Positions 30,425 to 42,085 of a stretch of DNA of 64,000 bases are shown here, piece by piece. The stretch is taken from assembly GCA_016110215.1 (NCBI GenBank), contig JADWQD010000015.1, forward strand, positions 744,001 to 808,000. The letters run 5' to 3'. Position 1 is the stretch's first letter, and every line of letters begins with the position of its first letter. The notes under the pieces are model-generated. The model was given only the letters and a program-made list of their open reading frames with translations, was not told the DNA's origin and did no database searches. Made by a program: the position numbers and the translations under genes. Origin of the DNA: Capronia americana. Lineage: Eukaryota; Ascomycota; Eurotiomycetes; Chaetothyriales; Herpotrichiellaceae.

Positions 30425-31133
30425 ATGGCTTTCGTTGTCAAGAACATGATCCTCGCGCTGGCCCTCGCATTCTTCGCCTTTGTCAATCTCTCGGTCGCGG
30501 GTGCCTTGCCTTCTGTCGGAGGTCTTGAGATCGACATGACCAACTCCCTCGTCGCTCGCAACACCAGTATGGAAGCCGGCTGCCCTGCTGGTCAGTCCCC
30601 AGTTCAAGCTGGCTGGTAAGTCTCGTCACTTCCATGGCTCCTCTCATCTCTGCGTCATCTTTGCTTCACTGGCCCTCGAAACCCAAGCCGGTGGAGCAAC
30701 TCGCCAGCTTCCCTGGAGCCCGGAAAATTTGCTGACAGGATTTGTGCTCCAGCTCCTCCTGCACTGAGTGCTGTATCTTTGAGCTCAATGACGCGGGCTG
30801 CGGCCAACATTGTGAGTGCCACAGACAGTTGGGATCTTCTCCGCCACCTGTATCTTCCGGTATTGTCATTGGAGAGACACTGACAACATTTCAGCCGTCG
30901 AAGAACTCGTCATCAACGATTATAACTGCCATCCACTTTTCATCGGCATGAACAACGTCTGGATCACCGAGTGTACCGGTTCCTTCGCTGAGTGCATGTT
31001 GTACAGCAATCCTGACTGCACTGGTGATGGCTCCTGGGGTATTACCAACGAGAAAGACTACTGCCACCACACCCAGTACTGGATCAAGAGTATTCAGTGC
31101 TACGAGGACGCTGGTCCTGATAGAAGACGCTGA
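30425..31133 (+). CDS. Small secreted cysteine-rich protein, no recognised family
   Basis: Three exons, 30425-30615, 30753-30811 and 30895-31133, with introns of 137 and 83 nt; 162 residues. A strong signal peptide (about 1-25) precedes a mature region with exactly 12 Cys, at 53, 64, 67, 70, 71, 80, 95, 110, 117, 125, 140 and 152. The even number suggests six disulphides. The first half has closely spaced CxxCxxCC; the second half is aromatic and Asn/Asp-rich. The protein ends in Asp-Arg-Arg-Arg. I do not recognise the family. Size, secretion signal and Cys content resemble fungal effector-like or antimicrobial-like proteins, but that is analogy only. The acceptor of intron 1 was chosen because it alone keeps frame into exon 3; a closer AG 14 nt upstream breaks it. 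Confidence 0.8.
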
Positions 31134-31573
31134 ATTTGAGAGGTCGTGGCTAGGAAATGTGCGCCCATGGCTGCTGCTGAAACAAGTCGGTCTGGTGACA
31201 TGCACTTTCAGACGAGGCGATAAGGCGGCGACGGGCAAGGCTGTCGCGTGTAGCGGTGTAATACGATTGAAATGCGGATCCTTCACAGTGCCAGAAGGAT
31301 CCCATGCTCGGATTGTTTCGAGGCGGATTGCTTTTCTGCGGATCGCTTCGAGCGGATTGACTTGGACCAGCTTCTCTAGGCCTTAGCGGTGTTCTGCGAC
31401 TTGACCAAGAGAGTCAGGTACCATAGCTTGCTGATGTGCGCAATACGACATGGCTGGCGCCCATAGCTGACCGAAAATAGAGGTTGAAGAATCCCAATCC
31501 TGAAGCAGCCCTCCACTTCCGGTTCAACAGGAAAGTCGACTTCGGCGCCTCATCCACATATTCTCGCGAGGTC
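31134..31573. other. Convergent spacer
   Basis: This spacer holds the 3' flanks of the secreted-protein and cysteine-synthase-like genes. Near 31310-31365 several imperfect GCGGATTG repeats occur. Nothing else is seen. Confidence 0.5.
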
Positions 31574-32776
31574 TTATGGAAGCACGATGTACCTCTGCAA
31601 GTGCGTCGGAATCGCATCCCTCAAATTCTTACTCCTCAACCATTTGTCACTGAACAGTCTGTCCGCATATCTGTACGCCCCATCACAAAGAACGGTAACG
31701 ACAGTATGATTAGGACCCAGCTTTTCAGCGACCTCCTTTGCAGCAACTACATTCAACGCGCTGCTCGCTCCAAGGTACAGGCCTTCCTCATCTAGACAGC
31801 GATACACCATCTCTATGGTCTTTTCATCAGAGATGGTAAGTGAGCCGTCCAGTTCGTTGATTTCTTGCTTCAAGTTGTCAGTGACACGACCTTGGCCGAT
31901 ACCTTCGGTTATACTGCTCCCGGAGCGTTCCTTCAGCTGACCGCCGGATTGGATGTATGAGTGCAATACGGAGCCCGGGGGGTCCGCCAGGAAGGATTTG
32001 ACCGCTCCATTGCTGACATCCTTCAGAAAGCGAGTCACACCAGCAAGAGTACCGCCTGTTCCAGTTGCACAGGTAAACGCATCGAGCTTCCCGTCAGTTT
32101 GAGCCCATATCTCCGGCCCTGTGGTTTCAATATGCGCCCTCCGGTTAGCAGTATTGTCGAACTGGTTCGTCCACACGGCGCCATGCTCCGGATCTTCTTT
32201 CAATAACCTCTCGGCATGTCGTTTTGCTTGCCAGTTATAGTTCTCTGGGTTTTCCCACGCAACGGCCGGGACGGGGTACACTTCCGCGCCCAACAATCTC
32301 AGCAAATCAATCTTGCCTTGGGATTGCGTGTTGGGCATGTATATCACCAGGTTGTATCCTTTCGCTCGACACACATGGGCTAGTCCAATTCCCGTGTTCC
32401 CGGCTGTCCCTTCCACCACGGTGCCGCCGGGCTTGAGCAGACCGCGCTCTTCAGCATCTTTGACGACGTATAAAGCGGCCCGATCTTTCACGCTGCCGCC
32501 CGGGTTTTGGAATTCGGACTTGCCTAGGACGTTGCAGCCAGTTTGGTCGGAGAGCTTCTTCAGGCGGATGAGAGGAGTGTTGCCAATTGCTACGAGCGGT
32601 CAGCTTTGAACTTGTAATGTACGGACCCGTGCCAAACACGCACCTCCGGTTAATGTATCTACCACGCCCTGAGCCTTAGACACACGAATCCCATACGCGT
32701 TGACTGCTGGCTCGGCAGCGGCTGCCCGCACGGCCGTGGTTGCAAAGCGTCGAACTGATCTTAAAGCAGTGGCCAT
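31574..32776 (-). CDS. MCY1: Mitochondrial cysteine-synthase-like PLP enzyme
   Basis: Two exons, 32776-32644 and 32589-31574, with a 54-nt intron; 382 residues. The first 25 residues are Arg/Ala-rich, consistent with mitochondrial import. The fold-type II PLP core follows: AIGNTPLIRL, the PLP-binding lysine K79 in NPGGSVKDR, GTAGNTGIG, and the glycine-rich phosphate loop TGTGGT. The length and N-terminus match the fungal group that includes yeast Mcy1 (YGR012W), which is homologous to O-acetylserine sulfhydrylase. The family reaction is O-acetylserine plus sulphide giving cysteine, but the physiological role of this mitochondrial branch is uncertain. It could also be called a cysteine synthase 2. 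Confidence 0.92.
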
Positions 32777-34866
32777 TGTGCAAGCGAAGAACAAGCGTGA
32801 CACCCAAGAAGAAGACGTCAAATATGCTGTATGCAGAACGAAGGCATGTAATGTAGGCTGTACCGCAGCAGAGCGAGAAAAGCTCACGGTGGGTTGAAAG
32901 GCGTGAACGGTAAGAAAAGCTTCTCCAATGGCATCATTCATCGGTCCGAGGCTGCTGACAAAGGCAAATATTATGTGATGCGCACTCAATGGGCATTCAA
33001 TGGGCGAGAATCTCCGTTATTTGACCTTGACTTCAAGCCTTCTTCCTGTTCCTGATCACAACGCCCTTGTCGGTGCTCCACAGCCTATTGCACGGGACTG
33101 AAACAGAGCGTCCATGATCCTCATGCTATCTGTCACTGATTCTCAGACCATTTGACCACCCGCATTCAACAGTCACCAAACAGGTCTGTGAAATCCTGCA
33201 GTGTAGACGCACTGACAATACTATGTTCTCGTTAACTACGCTACGGCAAGACCCCAGGGCATCAGGTCTAGGTTCAGCTGCACCAAGACGTAGTCGATAG
33301 GCGCCTTCTACCAGTTCCTAGGAAGGTATTGCTATCATGACTTATACTTGATACCCTTCTCAACCACGACCCTAGAAATCTTCGAAAACTTTCCTCGAGC
33401 ATCAGTGGTAGCCTTGAATGCCAGAGTTGAGGTCCAACCACGCTGTGCCTCTGCATGGTCGACAACCCCTGCACGCAGATGCCACCTGGCCGCACACCAA
33501 TTCACCTCTGAAAAGTCCATGACAGTGGTAAGGATTGTTTGTGATGCAGAGGAGCCATATTGGTCACATGATGGAGCACTTCGTTTGTCGAAATAACATC
33601 GCTGTCTTCACGAGGACAATCGTACAACTTAGGAGAACGACCTGTATTCAAAGTTGAAATGTAACCGATGACAGATACGTCTCGACGAGTCGCCGAGGCA
33701 TCTGCCTACAGCTTCATGGTTGTCAAGGAGCCTCGCAAGTTTCCGCTGGATTTCGGACTTCCGAAGACAAGATGCCATGAGACGAGCCTGGGCTTAAAAC
33801 AGGTGCTTGCCAGTCCAAACATTGCTTCCAAGGGGGTCCGAAGAAGCTATGCCGTTGTGTTGCCCCGGCCACTTGTCTCTGATGCGCATGCGTTTCACCT
33901 GACTACGCGAGTAAGTCTTTGCGGATGCTTACCACCAAACATATATCAGTTCAGAGCTCTCACCCAACAACGCCGGCGCGATAAGCCCGCTTGAGCACAA
34001 AGATTTCCTTGAACCACTCACATCCGCTTCCACAACTTAAATACTAGGAAAGCAGCCAACAGCGCTGATGAGAAAGGCATGCAAGCCACCGATGAAGACA
34101 AAGAATTCATTCCAGCATTCAAGGATCCTATTCCATGCACGGCAGTTTCGAGAATGTCTGGTCTGCTGTTGGAGCCCCAACCCAGCGAGAGACGAAAAAC
34201 TCAGGACAGCAACAAACCGTGGAGTCACCATGCCACTCGTACATGTCCCATTGCTGAGGGCGACGGCATGATGCTGTACACGAAATTCCGCCTTCGAGCG
34301 GTCGATGGCTTGACATTGGTTAATGAGAGTCTCCCTCCATGATCCAAGGTTTCGATTTATCCTCCCACGTATACGGCCAGTTAAAAGGCCATGGTGCCGT
34401 TCTGGCAGGCTTTGCCATATCAAGAAACATCGACTGAAAATCTACGTACCTAGACGAAGAACTCGTGCAGACTTACGACTGCACACTAATGGAGCTGCGA
34501 ATGAAGGCAAATGGAACAATGCCGGCGGAGTTGTCCGCTGACATTTACTCCTCCACGACGATATCTGCCTCTACGACCTGAGGAAGATTGACAAAGTTCA
34601 GTTTTCAACTGGCAATTGTCCTCGGTCTCTACCGCTTGTCGTTTCTGCTGGTGTGGTAGAGCGATCGTTACAATATAATCGGCGTGTCAAGTCATTCCTC
34701 TCCTTTCAATTTACAACTCTTCTCAATCTACCGCAGCGGCATCAGAAGTCCTGATAAGGACGAAACAGGCAACACGTCCCAGACGGAAGTACACGGTACG
34801 CCTAAGCGAGAGTAGGCCACAAAGTGGCTCGCTCTCTCGGCACATGCTCACATTTGAACCCCTATA
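32777..34866. other. 2.1-kb divergent spacer with no supported gene
   Basis: This is the joint longest gene-free stretch, between divergently transcribed cysteine-synthase-like and dihydropyrimidinase genes. Short open frames (for example 33668-33994 plus, 34079-34342 plus, 33335-33520 minus) have no recognisable product and no matching splice signals that I could join into a gene. A decayed gene or a small lineage-specific gene cannot be excluded. Confidence 0.45.
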
Positions 34867-36825
34867 ATGGACCTCGACCTTATAATCACAAACGCAACCA
34901 TCGTAAGTATATTGCCGACCGACGATCGGTCAACGCCCCCCGCCTCGTGTTATCCCCTAAGGAAAGACAAAAGTAAGGCAAGGCTGAACCCCTATCCATG
35001 CCTAGGTCACATCAACAGAGATACTCCCCCCAGGACTCAGTATCGGCATCCATGGCGGCAAAATTGTCGCCATCGCCCTCTCCCTCCCGTCCACTCCGTC
35101 TACCCGCATCATCGACGCGGAGGGCGCATACGTCACTCCCGGGGGCGTGGACTCTCACGTCCACCTGCACCAGGACAATGCCCCTACCGGGGATAAATGG
35201 CTGAGTGGCAGCAGATCCGCCCTGTGTGGAGGGAATACCACGATTCTGGCGTTCGCCACGCAGAAGCGCACTGACGAGAGTCTCTTCCCTGTTGTGCGTG
35301 ACTATCACGCCAGAGCTGCTGGGCAGAGCTTCGTGGACTATGGATTTCATTTGATCGTATCGAGGCCAGGGCCTGAGATTTTGGGCGGCCGCGGGGTGAA
35401 AGTGAAGATGGGCGACGAGGCGAACGTGGATGGCCTGGTGGATGAAGATGAAGGCGAGTTGAAAACGATGGTCGAACAAGAAGGCATAACGAGCGTTAAA
35501 CTTTATATGACCTATCCAGCGTATCGACTAGGTGATCGCGAGATGTTGGACGTGATGATGAGGTGTCGCGAGGTGGGCATGACGGTTATGGTGCATGCTG
35601 AGAATGCTGATATGATCGATATGTGAGTGGGAGTGTGATGTTCCCGACTTTGACTGAGTCTCCAACGTATCTTTTCGCAAGCAAGCAAGCAAGCTAGAAC
35701 ACTAACCAGCGCAATAGGATCACAACCCGCCTTCTGTCATCGTCGCACACCCAGCCGAAATATCACGCCGTGGCACGTCCTCAGATCGCGGAAACGGAAG
35801 CCACCTACCGTGCCATCTCGCTCTCCACGCTCACCGCAACGCCCATCCTGATCGTGCACATGTCCAGTCCCGCCGCGCTTTCGCACGCCCGGAAAGCCCA
35901 ATCGAAGCAAATGCTGCCGATCCATGCGGAGACCTGTCCGCACTACATGTTCCTGAAGAGTGAACGGCTAGGCGCGACGAGTCATCCGTTTATAAGCGAT
36001 GGGTCCTCCCGCAAGCACTCTGACTCCCACTCACACGCACACGAAGAGATAGATGGTAATGTCGACGGCACAGCGGGAGAAGGAGAGGACGAATGGGCTG
36101 GCGCACGCCACATTTGCGCCCCGCCCCTCCGGCACGACGACAGGGACCTCCAATCCGTGTGGGACGCCGTCGCCAACGGCACCATCACTGTGATCTCGTC
36201 GGACCACGCGCCCAGCCAATATCACAATCCCCTAGGCAAGAAGAAACCCCTCCACGACTACGAGTCCGGAAGGTCGACTGTTCCGCCCAGCTTTGCAAAC
36301 ACGCCCAATGGCCTCCCTGGGATAGAGACGCGATTACCGCTCCTGTTCTCCGCGGCGACGGATGGGACTGTGACCTCGAGCGCCCGAACTCTCACCCTCC
36401 CCAAGTTCGTCGCGCTGACGAGCACGAATCCTGCGCGCATGTATGGCCTCGCGGGCCGTAAGGGGTCCATCGCCCCCGGGTATGATGCGGACTTGGTGAT
36501 ATGGTATCCAATTCCCCGTGACAATGCTAGGGATTCGTTGCGGGATAAAACCGGGATCACAATCACGAACGACATGCTCCATCACGGCATCGATTACACG
36601 CCGTTTGAGGGCTTTGAAGTCACCAACTGGCCTAGATATGTCCTGCTGAGGGGGGAGGTCAAGTGGAATAGAGACCTTGAAGTAGCGGGTGGGAACGGGA
36701 AAGGTATCCTCGGACAGCCGGGGGATGGGGTGTTTTTGAAGAGAGCGAAAGGCGAGGTCCTGGTCGGGAGGACGGGCGGGGAGCCTGAGGGCATGAGAAC
36801 AGGGGAGAGGAGGAGTTGGATGTGA
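34867..36825 (+). CDS. Dihydropyrimidinase / D-hydantoinase
   Basis: Three exons, 34867-34902, 35006-35622 and 35718-36825, with introns of 103 and 95 nt; 586 residues. The cyclic amidohydrolase metal centre is complete. HxH is at H63/H65 in GGVDSHVHLHQ, the carboxylated lysine is K177 in SVKLYMTYP, metal His is H209 in MVHAEN, a second His is in VHMSSP, and the catalytic Asp is in SSDHAPSQYHNPLG. The family opens dihydrouracil and dihydrothymine in reductive pyrimidine breakdown, or hydantoins. An insert of about 35 residues, rich in His, Asp, Glu and Ser (about 36000-36095), sits between the CPHYMFL region and RHICAPPLR and lengthens the protein compared with typical members. The substrate range is not determinable from sequence. 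Confidence 0.93.
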
Positions 36826-37661
36826 GCGACTATCAATTGGCCATACGAGCCATTTACAAGCCACTACTACCTAGACACGGGATATGGGATATCAGTGAGG
36901 AAAGGGTTGGACTAGGATCTAGAGCAGGAGTAAGGAAGTGATAAGTAGCTGACTGCTATGCCTTGAGAGGGAGGGTAGGAAATGAGAGATGCGAAGTGAG
37001 AAGGAGAGGCAGGAGATTCACCGACCCGTTTCTGTCTTCATCCCAATAGTCTTAGGCTGCCACATCCACCTCTACTCGTACATCCACTTATCATCTAGTA
37101 CATGTAACTGTGAGTGACCTAGCTATGGTTAAGTCGATGGTGTGTATGCCCCGTCTATTGAACGAGCATTCGCTCTCCATGTATAGTATCTCTCCTACCT
37201 AGGTATTCATCATGTGAAACCTAGGTTTGTGAAAAGTGTGTGCCATCATGCCACTGCTTGTGCTACCTACGTCCATACGTACTTATTATTCTGTTGATAC
37301 ATTTTACTAAACTACTGTAGTCCACCCATTCCACAACGCCAGTCCGCAAATCTCTTCCGCAGTACAGTTACTGTTTGGTGGTGGTGGGCAATGGCCGGTC
37401 AGTGCTCCGTACTCGCTTCTCAATGCTCAACGCTCACGCCGCTACATCCAGTCCCAGCGCCAGTCCCCCAGTTCCAATTCCAATTCCTATTCCTAATGCT
37501 CGTCGTCACATAAATCACGTTGTTGGCATACGTGCATGCGTGCATACCGCTGGTGTCGTAGCGCCATGATACCTCCCTACCTACGGTACTTTGTTTGCTC
37601 GTCCCCTCCTTCCTTCCCTCCCGGGGTCAACTCCTTCCTCGTCCACTCCTCGCTCGCTCGC
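36826..37661. other. Convergent spacer with CCTAGGT/GTAC motifs
   Basis: This spacer holds the 3' flanks of the dihydropyrimidinase and SGT1 genes. CCTAGGT is repeated at about 37198 and 37219, with TACCTA and GTAC elements around it and a CAATTCC-type repeat near 37470-37495. No gene is seen. Confidence 0.55.
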
Positions 37662-39143
37662 TCACTCGTTAGTGCTCTTCACCTCATCCACGTGCCTGGC
37701 TCCCACGTCCTTCCAGTTCGTACTCAGTGCCGTGCCGTTACTTTCGTAAAAGGACTTCATCATCGCGCGTCGCGTATCCTCGTCTGCGCCAGCGTACAGT
37801 TTCTTGAAGAATCCATCGACGGCGTCACCGCCCATGTCCGAGTCATAGGCATCTTCGTCGGCCTCGGCTTCGGAAGCTGATGATTCGTCGGCGGCGGCCT
37901 TCGCGGCGTCTTTTGACGTTGACTGGTCTTTCGACGACGTTGATTTCTGTGGTTTGGGGTTTGTTTTGCCTTTTGCTTTCGCTTTCGTCTTTGCCACGAG
38001 GTCGTCGGCGAGTTTATCCCAGTTCTTGGGGCCCGTGCGGGACGAAGTAGGGTATGCTGGTGCTGTTTCTTTCGCAGTTGTCGTCGATGGGGGCGCCGGC
38101 GCAGATGGGTTACTCGCAAGACTGCTCATTACAGCTGCTTTGGCTGCGTGGTCGACATCTTGCATGGTTGTATCGGAAGTCGACGACGACTTCAACGGAG
38201 CTGTACCCTCCAGGCTGTGCCATTTCTGGCCTGGTTGAGCTTTCTTCAGCGTGAGTTCAACCTTGGTGGACATGACCGCGCCTTTGCTTTGGGATGGGTC
38301 GATCGGGGCGGACAGCGGGTCCAGGACGAATGAGTAGGTCGAAGAAGGATCTGACGGCAGAGGGAAAGAGATGTGCACGGAGTCTTCCTGGATGTCGATA
38401 TCGCATTTGTCTTTTGGGACAGCCTTGACGTAGAGCGTTATCGTCACGGTTTGGGGTGATTGGTACCATTCGTGGCGGATCTTAGTTGGGATTGTAGGGG
38501 CGGCAGTCTTTGACTCGGCTGATCCTGCGACGTCGCCGCCATTGGTGGCGTTGGTGGTGGTGCCGTCTGTAGAACCCGCTGCGACACCAGAAGTAGTGTT
38601 TGCCTCCCTGGAGTTGGACTCTGTGTCGCCTTCAAATTTGAACGATCCGTCTGCCCTGAGCTGGGACTGTAGCCACGCCTTCATCTTGGTCTCGCTCGGC
38701 AGTTCAATCTCAGGGTATTCCTTCTCTGTCGCCACTCTCTCCGACTCAGGGACATTCTTCAGCTTGTTCTGAATCCTAGCCATCCACATGTCCCACTCCA
38801 TCTTTGCGGGCTTGCTGTCCTGGGGTCTCCATCGCTCGGTCGTCTCTAGCACGGCTTTGGCGTCGGCGTACCGACCGAGGCCGTGGAGAGCCACGACCCG
38901 TCGTTGCTGCGCGGCTTGGATCTTCTCTCTCTTTGCGCGTTTCCGGCCCAGTAAGACGGCGTACTCGGCATCCTTGAGCGCAAGGTCATGGTGTGGAGGG
39001 GAGAGCCGAGTGAAGGCAATGGACCGCTGGGTGAAGTAGTCTGGCGAGGAAGGGTGGTCGATCAAGGCTTTGGTGTAGAATGTCAAGGCGGCGGGGAAGT
39101 CTTTCTCTGATAGCGCTGCAGCGCCTTTTGCCGCGAAATCCAT
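37662..39143 (-). CDS. SGT1: SGT1 co-chaperone
   Basis: Single exon, 493 residues, ATG at 39143. Residues 1-120 form TPR-type helical repeats (FPAALTFYTKALIDHPSSPDYF). A Thr/Asn/Gly-rich linker follows. The CS domain at about 225-315 opens with KIRHEWYQSPQTVTITLYVKAV, the hallmark p23-like fold that binds HSP90. After a Lys-rich linker, the C-terminal SGS domain has DGFFKKLYAGADEDTRRAMMKSFYESNGTALSTNW, which is the diagnostic SGT1 box. SGT1 links HSP90 to SCF ubiquitin ligases (Skp1) and to kinetochore assembly in fungi. All three domains are present in order and the length is normal. Confidence 0.96.
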   Translation of the reverse strand: MDFAAKGAAALSEKDFPAALTFYTKALIDHPSSPDYFTQRSIAFTRLSPPHHDLALKDAEYAVLLGRKRAKREKIQAAQQRRVVALHGLGRYADAKAVLETTERWRPQDSKPAKMEWDMWMARIQNKLKNVPESERVATEKEYPEIELPSETKMKAWLQSQLRADGSFKFEGDTESNSREANTTSGVAAGSTDGTTTNATNGGDVAGSAESKTAAPTIPTKIRHEWYQSPQTVTITLYVKAVPKDKCDIDIQEDSVHISFPLPSDPSSTYSFVLDPLSAPIDPSQSKGAVMSTKVELTLKKAQPGQKWHSLEGTAPLKSSSTSDTTMQDVDHAAKAAVMSSLASNPSAPAPPSTTTAKETAPAYPTSSRTGPKNWDKLADDLVAKTKAKAKGKTNPKPQKSTSSKDQSTSKDAAKAAADESSASEAEADEDAYDSDMGGDAVDGFFKKLYAGADEDTRRAMMKSFYESNGTALSTNWKDVGARHVDEVKSTNE

Positions 39144-39543
39144 CGTGGCTGTCTCAGGATGGGATAGTTACCAGATAAGTGTAAACTGGGACTGCATACA
39201 CAGTATGAATACTTGTCGACGGAGGCTGTGTTCAGACAGACATACAGCGGAATGCGGAGAACAAAGGATGAGTCCAGCCAGGTTCATTTCATTGTCACCT
39301 CACCAAAGATTATTGTCCTTCCCCGCATGTCACCACTACGACTGGCCCAGTACAGGCTCGGTGAATCACAAGTCACAAAGAGAAGGTCATAGAAGCATAT
39401 CACTTAGTACACATCATCACAGAGTCAATCTGCTCGACATTAACATCATATCTCGGTCTCATCCCAAACATCAAAGACAATACGTCAACAGAAGCAGCTT
39501 CGCACACGATCTTTCCACCGTCCAATGCCCCAGCACCAGCAAC
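39144..39543. other. SGT1 upstream region
   Basis: The 400-bp spacer holds the SGT1 promoter and the 3' flank of the aquaporin gene. A 238-codon plus-strand open frame running from 39145 into the aquaporin coding region looks like a shadow. Confidence 0.5.
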
Positions 39544-41563
39544 CTATTTCTGCGCCTTACCCGTCTTCACCCTCCCGTTCCAACCCATCCTAACCTTCCA
39601 TCTCTTTCGCCATTTCCTCGCCGCTCTCCTCATTCGTCTGCTTGGGTAATTGACGGGACTCTCGCCGCCGACAAATATGGCTGCGTCATACAAGAAACCA
39701 CCCAAGATAGCTCCCATGATAGGTCCCAACCAGTTGACTTTGAACCAGTACCCATCGCCGAACAAGCTTCCTGGCGTCCCATAACCGAGAAGGAGCATGG
39801 TGACTCGAGGACCGAAGTCTCGCACGGGATTCATTGCCAGTCCGGTGAGACTCCCAAATGACATGCCGAGGATGGTTATGAGGAGCCCGACTATGAATGC
39901 ATTCATACCGGCGCCAGGAGGGGCGTTGGTATCGTCGCCGAGCGCGAGGACAGAGATTGTTAGGAGGCACGTTGCCGTCAATTCGGTGGCAAAGGCGATC
40001 GGCATGGAAACCCAAGGGGAGCGGGGAAACGTTAGGAAGTTGGATAGGACGGTGAGTATGTGAGATGGAGGCAAGGACAGATCCGATGTCATCCGGACCG
40101 TTCCAGTGTGCGGACTGATCAGTGGCACCGCCTGCTGTTGGAGACGGTTTGGTTCATCTTGTAGCAAGGCAATCAACCCGGGCTGGAAAATCCCAAAGCT
40201 GATCAGTGTCGCAAGCACTGCACCGAGCATCTGCGCGGCGACATATATCGGGACTTTACTCAACGGGAAGCCACGGTAGATGTACAGCATGAGGGAGATT
40301 GCCGGATTCAAGTGAGCCCCGGAAATGCCACCGGCGACATAGATTGCGAGCATGGTCGCCAACCCCCATGCCCAGGTCCCGGTGTCACCCACCCCGGCGG
40401 TGCCGCGGGAGACAGTCATGCTAAGGTTGGCGCTGAAGCCGAGGGTGTATTGGACCGTTATCTGCGGAGAAGGTCAATGTTAGTTCTGTTGATCTGGCTC
40501 TGAAAGTCCCATGGAAAGGTCGTCACGCAAGACGTACCCCTAGAAGCTCGGCAAGTGGCTCGCGAAGCCGTAGCCTGATGATCGACCAGTACGTGTGTAG
40601 ATTATGGACTTCATCGTCCTCGGCGTCGTATGCTGGCAGAGGAACTGCATCTTCGTAAGGCACCTGGGACTCCCCATCCTCTTCTTTGGCTGCCTTCAGG
40701 CCCGCCACTGCTTCAGGCAACGACAACTCGGGCGGTTCAACTTGTGGCTGCGCGCCCAGTGACCGATCGGACGCTTCTTCCTCAATAGGTTCCTCGAGTC
40801 GAATTCGAGCGCTGGGTGTCACAGTTGGTGCATCCGAAGTTCGTCTAGCTGCAGCGCCGCCGAATGGCGAAAAGCCCGGCGACTCGTTATATTGATGTTC
40901 ATAGGCTCTGACGAGGGCAATTTCGCGCTCGCGGCGGATTGTGTCGAGTGTGGAGGCGATTTTGTCTGGTCGTAGAGAAGGTTCGATCCTGCCGGCTTCG
41001 ATATCCGTGAGAGGTGGTGCTACTTCTTCGTCTGACGCTTCGTCCTCAAGCTCGTCCTTTGATGGGACCATTCCAGGTCTCAACACACGAGGTAGAGGCT
41101 TGGCCAGACCCCATACCGGGCGTACATTGACAGGCTGGTCGTATGCCGGATTGAGCTGTGCATACCCCGGGTCGACGTATGGCTGGTTTGCCGCTACCGT
41201 ATCAATGGTCGGCGGACCTGCCAGTGAGAACTTGCGCGATGCAGCATCGGTATTGTCTCGAATCGATGGCGGTGCAATGGCAACAGACCTCCGAGTTGAC
41301 ATCTGGTCAAAATGCCTCCAGCCATGCACCGGCCCGGGACTCGGACTCGTCGCCAGGTTGCTCATGCGATCGAGGTTGCTGACACGATGCCGCAGACTTC
41401 CCTGACCAACGTTGAAATCGGCATATCTGGTGCGAGGGGGTACTTGGGAGGTAGACCTTGATAGACTCTCATCGGCATAGTCTCTGGCATTCACTCGAGA
41501 TGTGGTGGTGGAAGCTACTCGCGATATATCGTCCTGACTGGTGGAGCGTCCGTTGTTATCCAT
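39544..41563 (-). CDS. Aquaglyceroporin-like MIP channel with long N-terminal extension
   Basis: Two exons, 41563-40538 and 40461-39544, with a 76-nt intron; 647 residues. Residues 1-330 are polar, Ser/Arg/Pro/Glu-rich and probably cytosolic and disordered. The MIP channel follows from about 330 to 615 with six membrane helices. The first pore motif is canonical, SGAHLNPAISL. The second is NPVRDFGPR, in which NPA is replaced by NPV. The Asp following the Arg is the residue that distinguishes glycerol-conducting from water-specific members. The loop between helices 3 and 4 carries an extra polar stretch of about 40 residues. The C-terminal 35 residues are strongly basic. The intron separates the extension from the channel, so the extension could be a regulatory module as in other long fungal glyceroporins. 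Confidence 0.9.
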
Positions 41564-42085
41564 TGTTCTCGAGGGAACTTCTTTTCCGACGCGTGTGAGT
41601 ATAGGCGCTGTCGTGATTCAGATCCTCCTCAGCGCTCCAGCTTCTGCGGGTTTGTCGCTTCTGGAAGCCAGAAATGGCGGCGATGGCGGTCGACAACACC
41701 GGGGGATTAAAAGTCAGCCATTCTTCACAATCGGTGTAACGTGGTAGGCATAGTCAAGGCATTGCTGAAGACTTTAACTCTGCCATGCTGCTCAGATTTC
41801 CATCCAAGATGACATCGACGGCGCCCATTATCTTGGAGGGGTTTGGAGCTCGGCAGCGGAAAGATAGCTACTATGTATGCAGGGTGCCGGTGTCCCATGA
41901 TGCCATCGTCATGGATCACTGACCGGCCTGATATCGCGCTTTCCCGGCTCGGGTTAGAAACACTGCGTGCAGCTTCGGAATAACGAACCGACTGGCAGTC
42001 ATGTGCGGCGGCAATGTTATATCACATTCAAGCGTGCATGGGCCGCCCATCAGCAATCTCTGCCTGCAAAGAAACATTGCGCACG
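41564..42085. other. Aquaglyceroporin upstream region
   Basis: The 0.5-kb spacer holds the promoter of the aquaglyceroporin gene and the 3' flank of the dehydrogenase gene. I see no gene. Confidence 0.5.

Noticed and set aside
30082..33616. Shared 15-mer TGTCTTCACGAGGAC at about 30085 and 33602
   Set aside because: A few shared 15-mers are expected by chance in 64 kb and the flanks differ.
40020..40140. Possible intron in the aquaporin loop insertion
   Set aside because: A branch-like CTAAC is present, but no acceptor AG follows in range and no good donor precedes.
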